From: Patescibacteria group bacterium
GTDB lineage: Bacteria > Patescibacteriota > Minisyncoccia > Phycocordibacterales > PALSA-1337
DNA: 7,582 bases
Reading direction: 5' to 3'
Assembly: GCA_004298345.1 (NCBI GenBank)
Contig: SCTV01000043.1
Location: 1 to 7,582, forward strand
The position numbers were made by a program, and so were the translations under genes. Shown here in pieces: positions 1-5,774 of this stretch; position 1 is the first letter of the stretch, and the number at the start of each line of letters is the position of its first letter. Below the pieces are notes generated by a model. It was given only the letters and a program-made list of their open reading frames with translations, made no database searches and had not been told where the DNA came from.

Positions 1-1241
1 GGATAGGAAATATTAAAATCTTCTCGTAAAAGAAACATAATCACTTGTCGAGGCTTTACCACCTCTTTTTTTCGAGTTTTGTCATAAATACTGTTCTCTT
101 CTATTTGATAAAAATTGGCAATGGTTTTGATAACATCTTTTATAGCCACAGTTTTCTTTGGTTTGATGCTGTTTTTGATGAGATTTTTTATTTCATTAAG
201 CCCAAGCTCGAGACCTTTGAGTTGAAATTGGCAAACAATAGAGTTTAGTATACCTTCCAACTCTCGAATGCTACCCTCTACTGAAGAAGCGAGGTATTCC
301 AAGGCTTCTGGAGAGATGGGTACATTATTTTGAGTTACTTTTGAGCGCAAAATAGCCAACCTCGATTCCATGTCGGGGCTTGGAATGTCAACAATCATAC
401 CTGCTCCAAAGCGAGACTTGAGGCGCTCTTCAAGGTTCGGAATAAAATTTGGGTGTTTGTCTGAAGAAAAAATGATTTGTTTGTTGTTTTCGTACAAACT
501 ATTGAAGAGGTGGAACAGTTCTTCCTGAGATTTATCTTTTCCAGCAAAAAACTGAATGTCATCTACGATGAGTACATCATATTTTCGATATTTTTCTTTA
601 AACTGGTTTACTTTTTGACTGTTGACCGAGACCGCGTTCATATATTCGACAGCAAATTTCTCCGAGGTCATGTAGTAAACCTTTTTTCCTGGGTGTGCGA
701 GCTTGATATGGTTGCCTATCGCCTGGGTGAGGTGGGTTTTTCCGAGACCGGTATTGCCGTAGACGAAGAACGGGTTGTATGCGAGTCCTGGTTTTTTGAT
801 CACTGCCTGGGCTGCAGCATGGGCGAGCTCGTTGAATGGTCCGACAACAAAAGAGTCAAAAGTATATTTCGGATTTAGGTTGTCGTCTTTATTTATGTAG
901 TAGTCGTGAAGAGGTAGCTCGGTGTGCGATTGTGTTACAAAGAGTCTTTGGCTATCCACAACCTCCTTCTTCCTACCCTCTTCTTTAGTCACCACATAAT
1001 CTAAGGCACGAACATGCTCGCTAAAATTTCTCAAAATCTTTAGAATAGTGTTGTGGTATTTGTTGTTGAGCCAATCTTTGACAAAAGCATTTGGAACGCT
1101 GACAAATACAGTACCGTCTTCTTGTTTCAGAATGTAAGTACCCTTAAACCAAGTACTAAAGTTTGCTTTTGATACAGCCAACTCAACTTCAACCAATACA
1201 TTTTCCCAAAGTTTAGAATTATCTACTAGAGTATGCGTCAT
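1..1241 (-). CDS. dnaA: Chromosomal replication initiator protein DnaA, C-terminus cut by window edge
   Basis: AAA+ ATPase that binds DnaA boxes at oriC, oligomerises with ATP and melts the origin. The reading frame is open without a stop for 413 codons from the ATG at 1241 to the window edge. Residues about 1-75 match domain I (LWENVL near the start, then TWF and SVPNAFVKDWL). A variable linker follows. The AAA+ core has Walker A GNTGLGKT at residues 162-169, preceded by NPFFVY; Walker B DVLIVDD at 222-228; sensor-1-like IIFSSDKHP; and the arginine-finger block EERLKSRFGAG (Arg277). DNA-binding domain IV begins (IKDVIKTIANFY, then KPRQVIMFLLRE), but the window ends before the expected GGRDHTT signature. 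No Shine-Dalgarno sequence precedes the start. The gene diverges from rpmH, the ancestral origin arrangement. A DnaA-box-like site overlaps its probable promoter, which suggests autoregulation. The family call is essentially certain. Confidence 0.97.
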   Translation of the reverse strand, partial: MTHTLVDNSKLWENVLVEVELAVSKANFSTWFKGTYILKQEDGTVFVSVPNAFVKDWLNNKYHNTILKILRNFSEHVRALDYVVTKEEGRKKEVVDSQRLFVTQSHTELPLHDYYINKDDNLNPKYTFDSFVVGPFNELAHAAAQAVIKKPGLAYNPFFVYGNTGLGKTHLTQAIGNHIKLAHPGKKVYYMTSEKFAVEYMNAVSVNSQKVNQFKEKYRKYDVLIVDDIQFFAGKDKSQEELFHLFNSLYENNKQIIFSSDKHPNFIPNLEERLKSRFGAGMIVDIPSPDMESRLAILRSKVTQNNVPISPEALEYLASSVEGSIRELEGILNSIVCQFQLKGLELGLNEIKNLIKNSIKPKKTVAIKDVIKTIANFYQIEENSIYDKTRKKEVVKPRQVIMFLLREDFNISY

Positions 1242-1268
1242 AAGTAAAAAGATTTTTGTGTACCCTCT

Positions 1269-1296
1269 AGTATATACCTTTTGTAAGAATACTGAA
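1269..1296 (-). promoter_or_regulatory. Probable dnaA promoter
   Basis: On the minus strand a good -10 hexamer, TATACT (1274-1269), lies 28 nt upstream of the dnaA ATG. A weak -35, TTCAGT (1296-1291), lies 16 nt further upstream. Transcription would start near 1262 and give a leader of about 20 nt with no Shine-Dalgarno. The DnaA-box-like site at 1299-1307 abuts the -35, so DnaA binding there could repress its own gene. The -10 is convincing and the -35 is not. Confidence 0.45.
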
Positions 1297-1298
1297 CT

Positions 1299-1348
1299 TG
1301 TGGAAAAGACACTTTTATGTGCATATGTTGGGGATAGCTTGTGGATAT
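1299..1348 (-). promoter_or_regulatory. Cluster of three DnaA-box-like sites
   Basis: Read on the minus strand, three 9-mers resemble the consensus TTATCCACA in the same orientation: ATATCCACA (1348-1340, one mismatch), CTATCCCCA (1337-1329, two mismatches) and TTTTCCACA (1307-1299, one mismatch). Three same-strand near-matches in 50 bp directly upstream of dnaA are unlikely to be chance. They fit an origin or dnaA autoregulatory cluster. None is a perfect consensus box. Confidence 0.6.
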
Positions 1349-1494
1349 CGAGCGATACTGGTCGCGAAGACACTGAGCTCACCAGAGCGTAGTGCAGGTC
1401 GATGAGAATCTGAGTGAAGCGAAGATACGAATAATACAATTTGTAATCCAAGGGCGAATACAAAATTATAAGGTTGCTTCGCTCTATTGGCCTA

Positions 1495-1516
1495 CACCGA
1501 GGGAGATACCTCGGTG
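1495..1516. repeat. Perfect 8-bp inverted repeat (hairpin) in the origin gap
   Basis: CACCGAGG (1495-1502) is exactly complementary to CCTCGGTG (1509-1516) around a 6-nt loop. No T-run follows on either strand, so it does not look like an intrinsic terminator. It lies four bases before a second perfect hairpin, so the two form one structured block upstream of rpmH. Function unknown. Confidence 0.7.
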
Positions 1517-1520
1517 CTCT

Positions 1521-1554
1521 CGATTTATATAGTCGCTCCACTCCTTATAAATCG
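1521..1554. repeat. Perfect 9-bp AT-rich inverted repeat upstream of rpmH
   Basis: CGATTTATA (1521-1529) and TATAAATCG (1546-1554) are perfectly complementary around a 16-nt loop. Inside the loop AGT and ACT (1531-1533 and 1540-1542) can also pair. A run of six G overlaps and follows the right arm, and the probable rpmH -35 starts at 1560. It could be a protein-binding palindrome, an origin structure or part of a dispersed repeat. Confidence 0.65.
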
Positions 1555-1559
1555 GGGGG

Positions 1560-1588
1560 TTGATTTTTTAGCCATTATGACGTATGCT
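1560..1588 (+). promoter_or_regulatory. Probable rpmH promoter, possibly leaderless
   Basis: TTGATT (1560-1565, four of six -35 consensus bases) is followed by a 17-bp spacer and TATGCT (1583-1588, four of six -10 bases). The rpmH ATG at 1596 begins 7 nt after the -10, where transcription would be expected to start. No Shine-Dalgarno lies in the gap. The transcript may therefore begin at the A of the start codon. The hexamers are only moderately good. Confidence 0.45.
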
Positions 1589-1595
1589 GTCCCCT

Positions 1596-1730
1596 ATGTC
1601 GTTTACATACAAACCAAAGAAGCGAAAGAGAGCACGATCACACGGCTTTATTAAGCGCCGAAGAACTACTGCTGGTAGAAAGGTGGTAAAGCGCCGACGA
1701 GCCAAGGGTCGCGCACGTCTCGTTGTCTAG
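1596..1730 (+). CDS. rpmH: 50S ribosomal protein L34 (bL34)
   Basis: Small, strongly basic protein of the large ribosomal subunit. The 44-residue translation has the full family pattern: TYKPKKRKR near the N-terminus, then RSHGFIKRR, then TTAGRKVVKRRRAKGRARL at the end. The usual family length is 44-47 residues, so it is complete. It is encoded although too short for many ORF callers. An in-frame ATG at 1584 would add only MLSP. The start at 1596 is preferred because MSFTYKP aligns with the normal bL34 start and because the probable -10 box covers 1583-1588. It is the first gene of the rpmH-rnpA-yidC cluster and diverges from dnaA. Confidence 0.97.
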   Translation: MSFTYKPKKRKRARSHGFIKRRRTTAGRKVVKRRRAKGRARLVV

Positions 1731-1854
1731 TAAAGTTGCATATCTGGCACAGCTCCTTGTTGCTTCACTCGATTTGTTTCCACAACATACTTAATGTATG
1801 TCTTGGTCTCAAATCGAGCTCACACCTCGATCTGTACACAGCTCTGCAACTTTA
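1731..1854. repeat. Nested inverted-repeat element between rpmH and rnpA
   Basis: The base after the rpmH stop begins TAAAGTTGCA (1731-1740), exactly complementary to TGCAACTTTA (1845-1854). Nested inside is a second perfect 9-bp pair, CTCGATTTG (1768-1776) and CAAATCGAG (1810-1818), which encloses ACATAC/GTATGT (1785-1790 and 1796-1801) around a 5-nt loop. CCA/TGG (1780-1782 and 1804-1806) can also pair between them. The result is a long interrupted hairpin inside an outer stem, ending 17 nt before the rnpA ATG. No T-run makes it a simple terminator. The ends read TA-AAGTTGCA and TGCAACTT-TA, compatible with a small element flanked by a TA duplication, or with a structured RNA acting on rnpA. 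Both readings are inference. Confidence 0.6.
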
Positions 1855-1871
1855 TACTAACTAAATTAAAT

Positions 1872-2213
1872 ATGCTACCTCGTAAACTGAGGGTTCATAA
1901 AGATGAATTTGAAGAGGTCTTGAAAAAAGGCCTTTCTTTTCATTCGGCACACCTTTCTTTGCGAGGAATCAAGAAAAGCGATGTTTCCCCAAGCAAGTTT
2001 TCTGTGGCGGTTTCAAAAAAGGTGGCACCTCAGGCGGTAGACAGAAACTTGCTTCGTAGGCAGGCGATTTCAGTCATAGAAAAACATTTCCCAGGTCTTA
2101 AAAAAGGTGTTTCTGCGATTTTGTCTTTTAAAACCGGTTCACTTGGTCTTTCTTTCAATCAAATAAAAATAGAAATTGTTGCGTTGCTCAAACAGTCTGG
2201 CCTCACATTATAA
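1872..2213 (+). CDS. rnpA: Ribonuclease P protein component
   Basis: Basic protein cofactor of RNase P. It binds the catalytic RNA and helps recognise the 5' leader of precursor tRNA. The 113-residue product has the normal family length. It starts MLPRKLRVHKDEFEEVLKKG, matching the usual N-terminus, and carries the core FSVAVSKKVAPQAVDRNLLRRQA at residues 43-65, the equivalent of the RNR motif helix. The third motif position is Leu60 instead of the usual Arg. The frame is open back to an ATG at 1794, but those 26 extra codons lie in the inverted-repeat element and do not resemble RnpA, so the ATG at 1872 was chosen. No Shine-Dalgarno is visible. TATACT at 1853-1858 could be a -10 without a recognisable -35. 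The gene follows rpmH as in most bacteria. Confidence 0.95.
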   Translation: MLPRKLRVHKDEFEEVLKKGLSFHSAHLSLRGIKKSDVSPSKFSVAVSKKVAPQAVDRNLLRRQAISVIEKHFPGLKKGVSAILSFKTGSLGLSFNQIKIEIVALLKQSGLTL

Positions 2214-2257
2214 AAATTCGATTTTTAGGCAATAGTGCGCTACTATAAGAACTCTAT

Positions 2258-2989
2258 ATGATTACTTTATATCACGAAATCGTCTATCAACCTTTGTACA
2301 ACGGGCTTGTTTTTCTTATTGATGTCTTGCCTTGGGCGGATGTGGGGCTCGCAGTGATCATCCTCACTGTCTTGGTCAAGCTTGCTCTCTTCCCTCTTTC
2401 TAAAAAGTCTATTGTTACCCAGGTACAGATGAAAGCGCTTGAGCCCGATCTTGCTAATATTAGATTAAAATATAAAGATGACAAACAAACTCAGGCGCAA
2501 AAGACGATGGCTTTGTACAAAGAGAAAAAAATCAACCCGTTTGGAGGAATTATAGTGATCTTGATCCAGTTCCCTATCATTATTGGACTCTATTCTATTT
2601 TTTTGAGGTCAGGATTGCCGACCATTAATGCTGACTTACTTTACTCGTTTATCTCTTTTCCAAAAGTAATCAATATGCAGTTTTTGGGACTAGTGGATAT
2701 TGGGCACAAAAGTATTTGGCTCGCTCTTCTTGCCGCATCATCACAGTATTTCCAGATTAAGTTTGCAATTCCGGCCGCTAAACCAGCTCCAGCTACAGAT
2801 ACCAAGCCGACGTTTCAGGAGGACCTGGCACGTAGTATGCAGACACAGATGAAATATGTTTTTCCTGTGATGGTTTTTTTCATCTCGTATAATATTTTGT
2901 CGGCAGTAGCCCTCTACTGGACAGTGAGCAACCTGTTTGCCATCGGTCAGGAGATTGTGGTCCGTCGAAGGTTCCATCTTAAGGTATAA
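2258..2989 (+). CDS. yidC: Membrane protein insertase, YidC/Oxa1 family
   Basis: Inserts and folds membrane proteins, alone or with SecYEG. The product has 243 residues, like short Gram-positive or Oxa1-type members, and lacks the large periplasmic domain of proteobacterial YidC. Visible in order: an N-terminal hydrophobic segment (about 13-47) ending in LVKLALFPLSKKS; a charged cytoplasmic helical hairpin (about 48-95, including KALEPDLANIRLKYKDD); TM segments at about 97-116, 152-170 and 200-233; and the conserved ALYWTVSNLFAIGQ at 218-231. The basic groove residue, usually Arg, is Lys41. A Pro/Ala-rich loop (171-184) precedes the last TM region. The basic tail VVRRRFHLKV may touch the ribosome. 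It lies 44 nt after rnpA and has no Shine-Dalgarno. The usual downstream jag/khpB and mnmE are absent; a convergent operon follows. Confidence 0.95.
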   Translation: MITLYHEIVYQPLYNGLVFLIDVLPWADVGLAVIILTVLVKLALFPLSKKSIVTQVQMKALEPDLANIRLKYKDDKQTQAQKTMALYKEKKINPFGGIIVILIQFPIIIGLYSIFLRSGLPTINADLLYSFISFPKVINMQFLGLVDIGHKSIWLALLAASSQYFQIKFAIPAAKPAPATDTKPTFQEDLARSMQTQMKYVFPVMVFFISYNILSAVALYWTVSNLFAIGQEIVVRRRFHLKV

Positions 2990-3010
2990 AAAGTGGTAGT
3001 AATTTCTCGT

Positions 3011-3058
3011 CAAAAACACCCCCCCCTTTCGATGTATCGAAAAAAGGGGGTGTTTTTG
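3011..3058. terminator. Bidirectional intrinsic terminator after yidC
   Basis: CAAAAACACCCCC (3011-3023) pairs with GGGGGTGTTTTTG (3046-3058). An apical stem follows, with TTTCGAT (3027-3033) opposite ATCGAAA (3036-3042) and a CCC/AAA internal loop. The A-tract on one side and T-tract on the other give a GC-rich stem followed by Us on either strand. It lies 22 nt after the yidC stop and can end yidC transcription. It can also back up termination of the convergent minus-strand operon. Confidence 0.88.
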
Positions 3059-3064
3059 GATAAA

Positions 3065-3117
3065 ATAGTTTAACGGCTCAATCCTTTTGAAACAAAAGGA
3101 TTGAGCCGTTAAACTAT
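3065..3117 (-). terminator. Perfect 25-bp hairpin between convergent genes
   Basis: Bases 3065-3089 are exactly complementary to 3093-3117 around a 3-nt AAA loop. On the minus strand the stem is followed by TTTTATCC, a short U-rich tail, and it lies 31 nt beyond the stop of the propeller-like gene. It therefore probably terminates the minus-strand operon. It follows the other terminator by only 6 bp. The perfect, long stem is more than an ordinary terminator needs. It could instead be an RNA-processing signal or a remnant of a mobile palindrome. Confidence 0.7.
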
Positions 3118-3148
3118 ACTATGGCCTTGCTCGAGGCTATATTCCCTT

Positions 3149-4420
3149 TTATCTCAACTCTAAGCTCCACAAGGTCAAGTCCTGCTTGTTTATGAATACA
3201 AGGAGCGTTTCCTTGTCATTTAGGGCTAGGTTTGTCATGTCAATATCTTGTCCTGATAGTTCCTTTATGTCTGCAACAATTCTGAGCTCGCCGGTACCGG
3301 TATTGATTTTCCAAAGTTCATCGCTGAAAGAAACCTTACCCTGATACCATGCGTCAGGATATTTGTCAGAAGGTATGCTAAGTGGGACACCACAATAGAC
3401 AACTTCTTTTTCTTTTTTACTCCATACACACTTTTCGGGTAAGGTGATCAAGCTCAAATCCTGCTTGACTGCATTTTTAATATCATATACCGAAAGTGTG
3501 AGTCCTCCACCAAGACTTGTGCCAAACAACACCTTGTTTGCATCAGTGTTGGTAAGAGTGGTCAGTCCATTGATTCCGCCAAGGATTTTTGTCATCGTGT
3601 TCGTAACGGTAGAGACAAAGTAGAGGAAACCTGGAGCGCTAGATGAAGGCTTGGTTGTGAAGGTGAGGATGTTTTCGGTCGGCCAGGAAAGATTCCAATT
3701 TTTAAGGGCAGAATCAAATACCTGAACCTTTTTTGAACCATCAGTCTGGGAAACGATGCCGACAACCCCACCCGCTTCGTTTGGTGTCAGGTACGTAACA
3801 CGGTTCTTTTTGGGAGACAGGGCTAGACTTTGCATATTTGAGCCGAGAAAACTCGAAGTTATTTTACTCGACAAAGAACTACTCACAGATGAGCTCCCAC
3901 TCTGAAGCACAGATGGATTACTCATGGTGACCAAGAAACTATCTATAGTCTGGCTATCATCTTTCAGTTTTTGAATAATGACCGCGGTATTTTTGTCTGT
4001 CCAAAAGGCGTCATAGATTTTTATGATCGGGGTGTTTGAAAGTTTGGTCGGCTCGGTATTTTCTACTCGACTTTGGTAAATATGGCCGGTGCCTCTTTCA
4101 ATATAGCGTACTTGGGTGCTCGTGCCACTGTCGTAGAGGCCTGCGCCCGCTACTGGAACCAGAGAAAGATGTCGCAAGACAGGCCTTGTTTGTGTGGACG
4201 GTGTGGTGGTCGAAGTAAAGCTAGTTCCAGGTCTGCCTGTGCCACCACCCGTTCCATTTGAAGTTCCGGTGCCAAAAGGAAATGGGTTGCCACTGTCCTG
4301 ATCTACAGTGTCCGTGTCTACTATGGTAGATGGCTTGATTGATAAAAATAGATACGCGATCGCTCCCCCAAAGAGGATGATGAGAAGTGTGACTAAAATG
4401 ATTAGGTTTTTTTTGGACAT
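3149..4420 (-). CDS. Membrane-anchored protein with beta-propeller-like extracytoplasmic domain
   Basis: The predicted 423-residue protein has a basic N-terminus (MSKKN) and one TM helix at about residues 5-27 without a clear cleavage site. A Gly/Ser/Thr/Pro-rich linker follows (about 35-80, including FGTGTSNGTGGGTGRPGTS). The rest is beta-rich and resembles WD40-like or TolB-like propeller repeats, with recurring units such as LALSPKKNRVTYLTP and LALNDKETLLVFI. A second Ser-rich stretch is at 174-190. Cys331 and Cys343 flank KCVWSKKEKEVVYCGVP and may form a disulfide outside the membrane. The segment YPDAWYQGKVSFSDELWKI is distinctive. The ATG at 4420 lies 5 nt after the upstream stop. An in-frame TTG at 4441 would overlap that gene and is less likely. 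It is last in the operon. The role is inferred as an envelope-side partner of the pilin-like protein; no enzyme motif was seen. Confidence 0.85.
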   Translation of the reverse strand: MSKKNLIILVTLLIILFGGAIAYLFLSIKPSTIVDTDTVDQDSGNPFPFGTGTSNGTGGGTGRPGTSFTSTTTPSTQTRPVLRHLSLVPVAGAGLYDSGTSTQVRYIERGTGHIYQSRVENTEPTKLSNTPIIKIYDAFWTDKNTAVIIQKLKDDSQTIDSFLVTMSNPSVLQSGSSSVSSSLSSKITSSFLGSNMQSLALSPKKNRVTYLTPNEAGGVVGIVSQTDGSKKVQVFDSALKNWNLSWPTENILTFTTKPSSSAPGFLYFVSTVTNTMTKILGGINGLTTLTNTDANKVLFGTSLGGGLTLSVYDIKNAVKQDLSLITLPEKCVWSKKEKEVVYCGVPLSIPSDKYPDAWYQGKVSFSDELWKINTGTGELRIVADIKELSGQDIDMTNLALNDKETLLVFINKQDLTLWSLELR

Positions 4421-4425
4421 GGTAT

Positions 4426-5769
4426 TTATTTTGCTTGGCAAGGGATTTTCTGGCCATAAGCTATTTCGGTTAGGCCATGCGAAATTGCCCCACCAACACC
4501 ACCCACTGCCCCACCAATTGTCGCACCAATTCCAGTGCCAACAGCAGGTACAGTAAATGTTCCAGCTGTCCCTCCAATAATAGCGCCACCAACAACACCC
4601 TTCACGGCCCCCTCAACAATTTTCTGGCCGATTTTACCCCAGTCGGTTGTGAAATCATTTGGACAAGAAGTACGATACGCAATCAGAGGATTTATCGCCT
4701 TGAGATTTTTGTTGGTAAACTCTTTAAAGAGCTGTGCTTCGTTTGGGTCAAGCTCATCAATTTTTGAAATTATATCTTTACTCTCTTTTTCAAAACCAAG
4801 AGCAATATCGATGGCTTTACCTCGATTGCCCTGAGCATCACTGACGAGAAGTTTTTGTATCTCGTACATATCTAGTGCTTGTATTAATTGTTGATTTCGG
4901 GCCATCTTCTTTGCTTTCAGTAAGTTAATTTCACTTTGAGGTGCACCCGAATTGGTCAAAAGCTGTATCTGTTGGTCAAAGAAAGCATTCATCTCTTTAT
5001 ACTTTGTGGTACTTTTGCTGTCGCCTTTTTCCATAATCTCTCTAACTGCGTTGTCATACCTCAATGTGATTACCGATGTTACATACAATTTATCTGCCTC
5101 AGACTCTGTTTTTGCGGCTAGATTATTTAGTCTCTCTGCTTCCTTGGTGTCGCCAGCGCTGTAGGCTTCGTCGGCTTGATTTCGCAAATCCTTTGCTCGT
5201 TTTCTTAAGGCTTCTATGCTAGCATTATTTTTTCGTGCCTCATCTCCAATTCGTAATTCTTCTATAAGAGCTGGCGTAAGAGACGGATCTTTATAAGATT
5301 CTCTTTTTGCTAAGTCGCTTGCTGTTATTGGTTCCAGTCCCCCACTAAATTTGAGCAACTCTGGATTTATTGTATTTAAAATAAGGAATGAGCCGAGGGC
5401 GAGAGCGAGGCCCCAGAGGGCGCCCTCGATTTTTTCTTTACCGTCGGTTTTTTTGTTAATAGCATCAGTGCTTACATACTCAAGTCCACCCCAAATAATC
5501 ATAAATACCGCAAAGACGCCTGCCAAGCCAATACCGATTTTGAACATATCTTGAACATATGTGCTGATATTGACTGACTTTACTTCTTTTCCATCCACAA
5601 CGATGGGTTCGAGGAGACAGTATTCGGTTTTATTTTTACTTCCTGAAACACAAGGGTCGTTGGTAGCTTGTTGTGCGTATACAGGAAGTGCTATTCCTAC
5701 TAGGGTCATTACAAAAAAGAAGACGAGGATTGCTGAGGCAAATAATTTTTTAAGGAAGAGGATTTTCAT
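4426..5769 (-). CDS. Secreted pilin-like (T4SS_pilin/VirB2-type) membrane protein with helical region and glycine-zipper tail
   Basis: The 447-residue protein opens with a signal peptide (KK, then hydrophobic 9-30, likely cut after VYA at 32). Residues about 66-138 form the pilin-like module: STYVQDMFKIGIGLAGVF, TM helix 75-98 ending IIWGGLEYVSTDA, a basic loop (KKTDGKEKIEGA), a second TM helix about 115-133, then LNTINPELL. This matches the VirB2-like 'T4SS_pilin' proteins seen in many Patescibacteria. Residues about 150-365 are long charged helices with coiled-coil character, such as ALRKRAKDLRNQADEAY. Residues 387-430 are a glycine-zipper (GAVKGVVGGAIIGG and similar), likely membrane-inserting. 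Four cysteines (40, 51, 369, 444) could form disulfides. Typical pilin-family members are far shorter, so this looks like a fusion. It lies 5 nt after the Ig-like gene and 5 nt before the propeller gene. The TM module is well supported; the function is inferred. Confidence 0.85.
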   Translation of the reverse strand: MKILFLKKLFASAILVFFFVMTLVGIALPVYAQQATNDPCVSGSKNKTEYCLLEPIVVDGKEVKSVNISTYVQDMFKIGIGLAGVFAVFMIIWGGLEYVSTDAINKKTDGKEKIEGALWGLALALGSFLILNTINPELLKFSGGLEPITASDLAKRESYKDPSLTPALIEELRIGDEARKNNASIEALRKRAKDLRNQADEAYSAGDTKEAERLNNLAAKTESEADKLYVTSVITLRYDNAVREIMEKGDSKSTTKYKEMNAFFDQQIQLLTNSGAPQSEINLLKAKKMARNQQLIQALDMYEIQKLLVSDAQGNRGKAIDIALGFEKESKDIISKIDELDPNEAQLFKEFTNKNLKAINPLIAYRTSCPNDFTTDWGKIGQKIVEGAVKGVVGGAIIGGTAGTFTVPAVGTGIGATIGGAVGGVGGAISHGLTEIAYGQKIPCQAK

Positions 5770-5774
5770 GGATT

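Larger units (their letters stand above)
1242..1595. other. Candidate chromosomal origin (oriC): non-coding gap between divergent dnaA and rpmH
   Basis: This 354-bp gap has no convincing ORF. From left to right it holds the probable dnaA promoter (minus), three DnaA-box-like 9-mers (1299-1348), a more GC-rich stretch with recurring GCGAAG-type words (about 1345-1425), an AT-rich stretch (about 1426-1472) that could be an unwinding element, two perfect hairpins (1495-1516 and 1521-1554), and the probable rpmH promoter. In many bacteria the origin lies beside dnaA and often between rpmH and dnaA, so position and box cluster agree. No clear DnaA-trio array was found. The origin call is inferred from position and motifs and was not tested by GC skew. 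Confidence 0.6.

Noticed and set aside
477..878. Plus-strand open frame of 133 codons
   Set aside because: It is the codon-for-codon mirror of dnaA on the other strand and has no family pattern, while the minus strand gives an unmistakable DnaA.
952..960. DnaA-box-like CTATCCACA inside dnaA
   Set aside because: One mismatch, isolated and within coding sequence (it encodes part of VVDSQ). A single 9-mer is weak evidence on its own.
1794..1871. Longer rnpA start at ATG 1794, adding 26 residues
   Set aside because: The added residues do not resemble any RnpA N-terminus, they fall in the inverted-repeat element, and the ATG at 1872 gives the normal family length.
2244..2249. TATAAG as a separate yidC promoter
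   Set aside because: No recognisable -35 at 16-18 nt upstream, and the AT-rich spacer makes chance matches likely. Kept only as a supporting note on leaderless starts.
4420..4441. TTG start at 4441 for the propeller-like protein
   Set aside because: It would overlap the upstream gene by 16 nt and place extra polar residues before the TM anchor. The ATG at 4420 gives a standard basic N-terminus 5 nt after the upstream stop.
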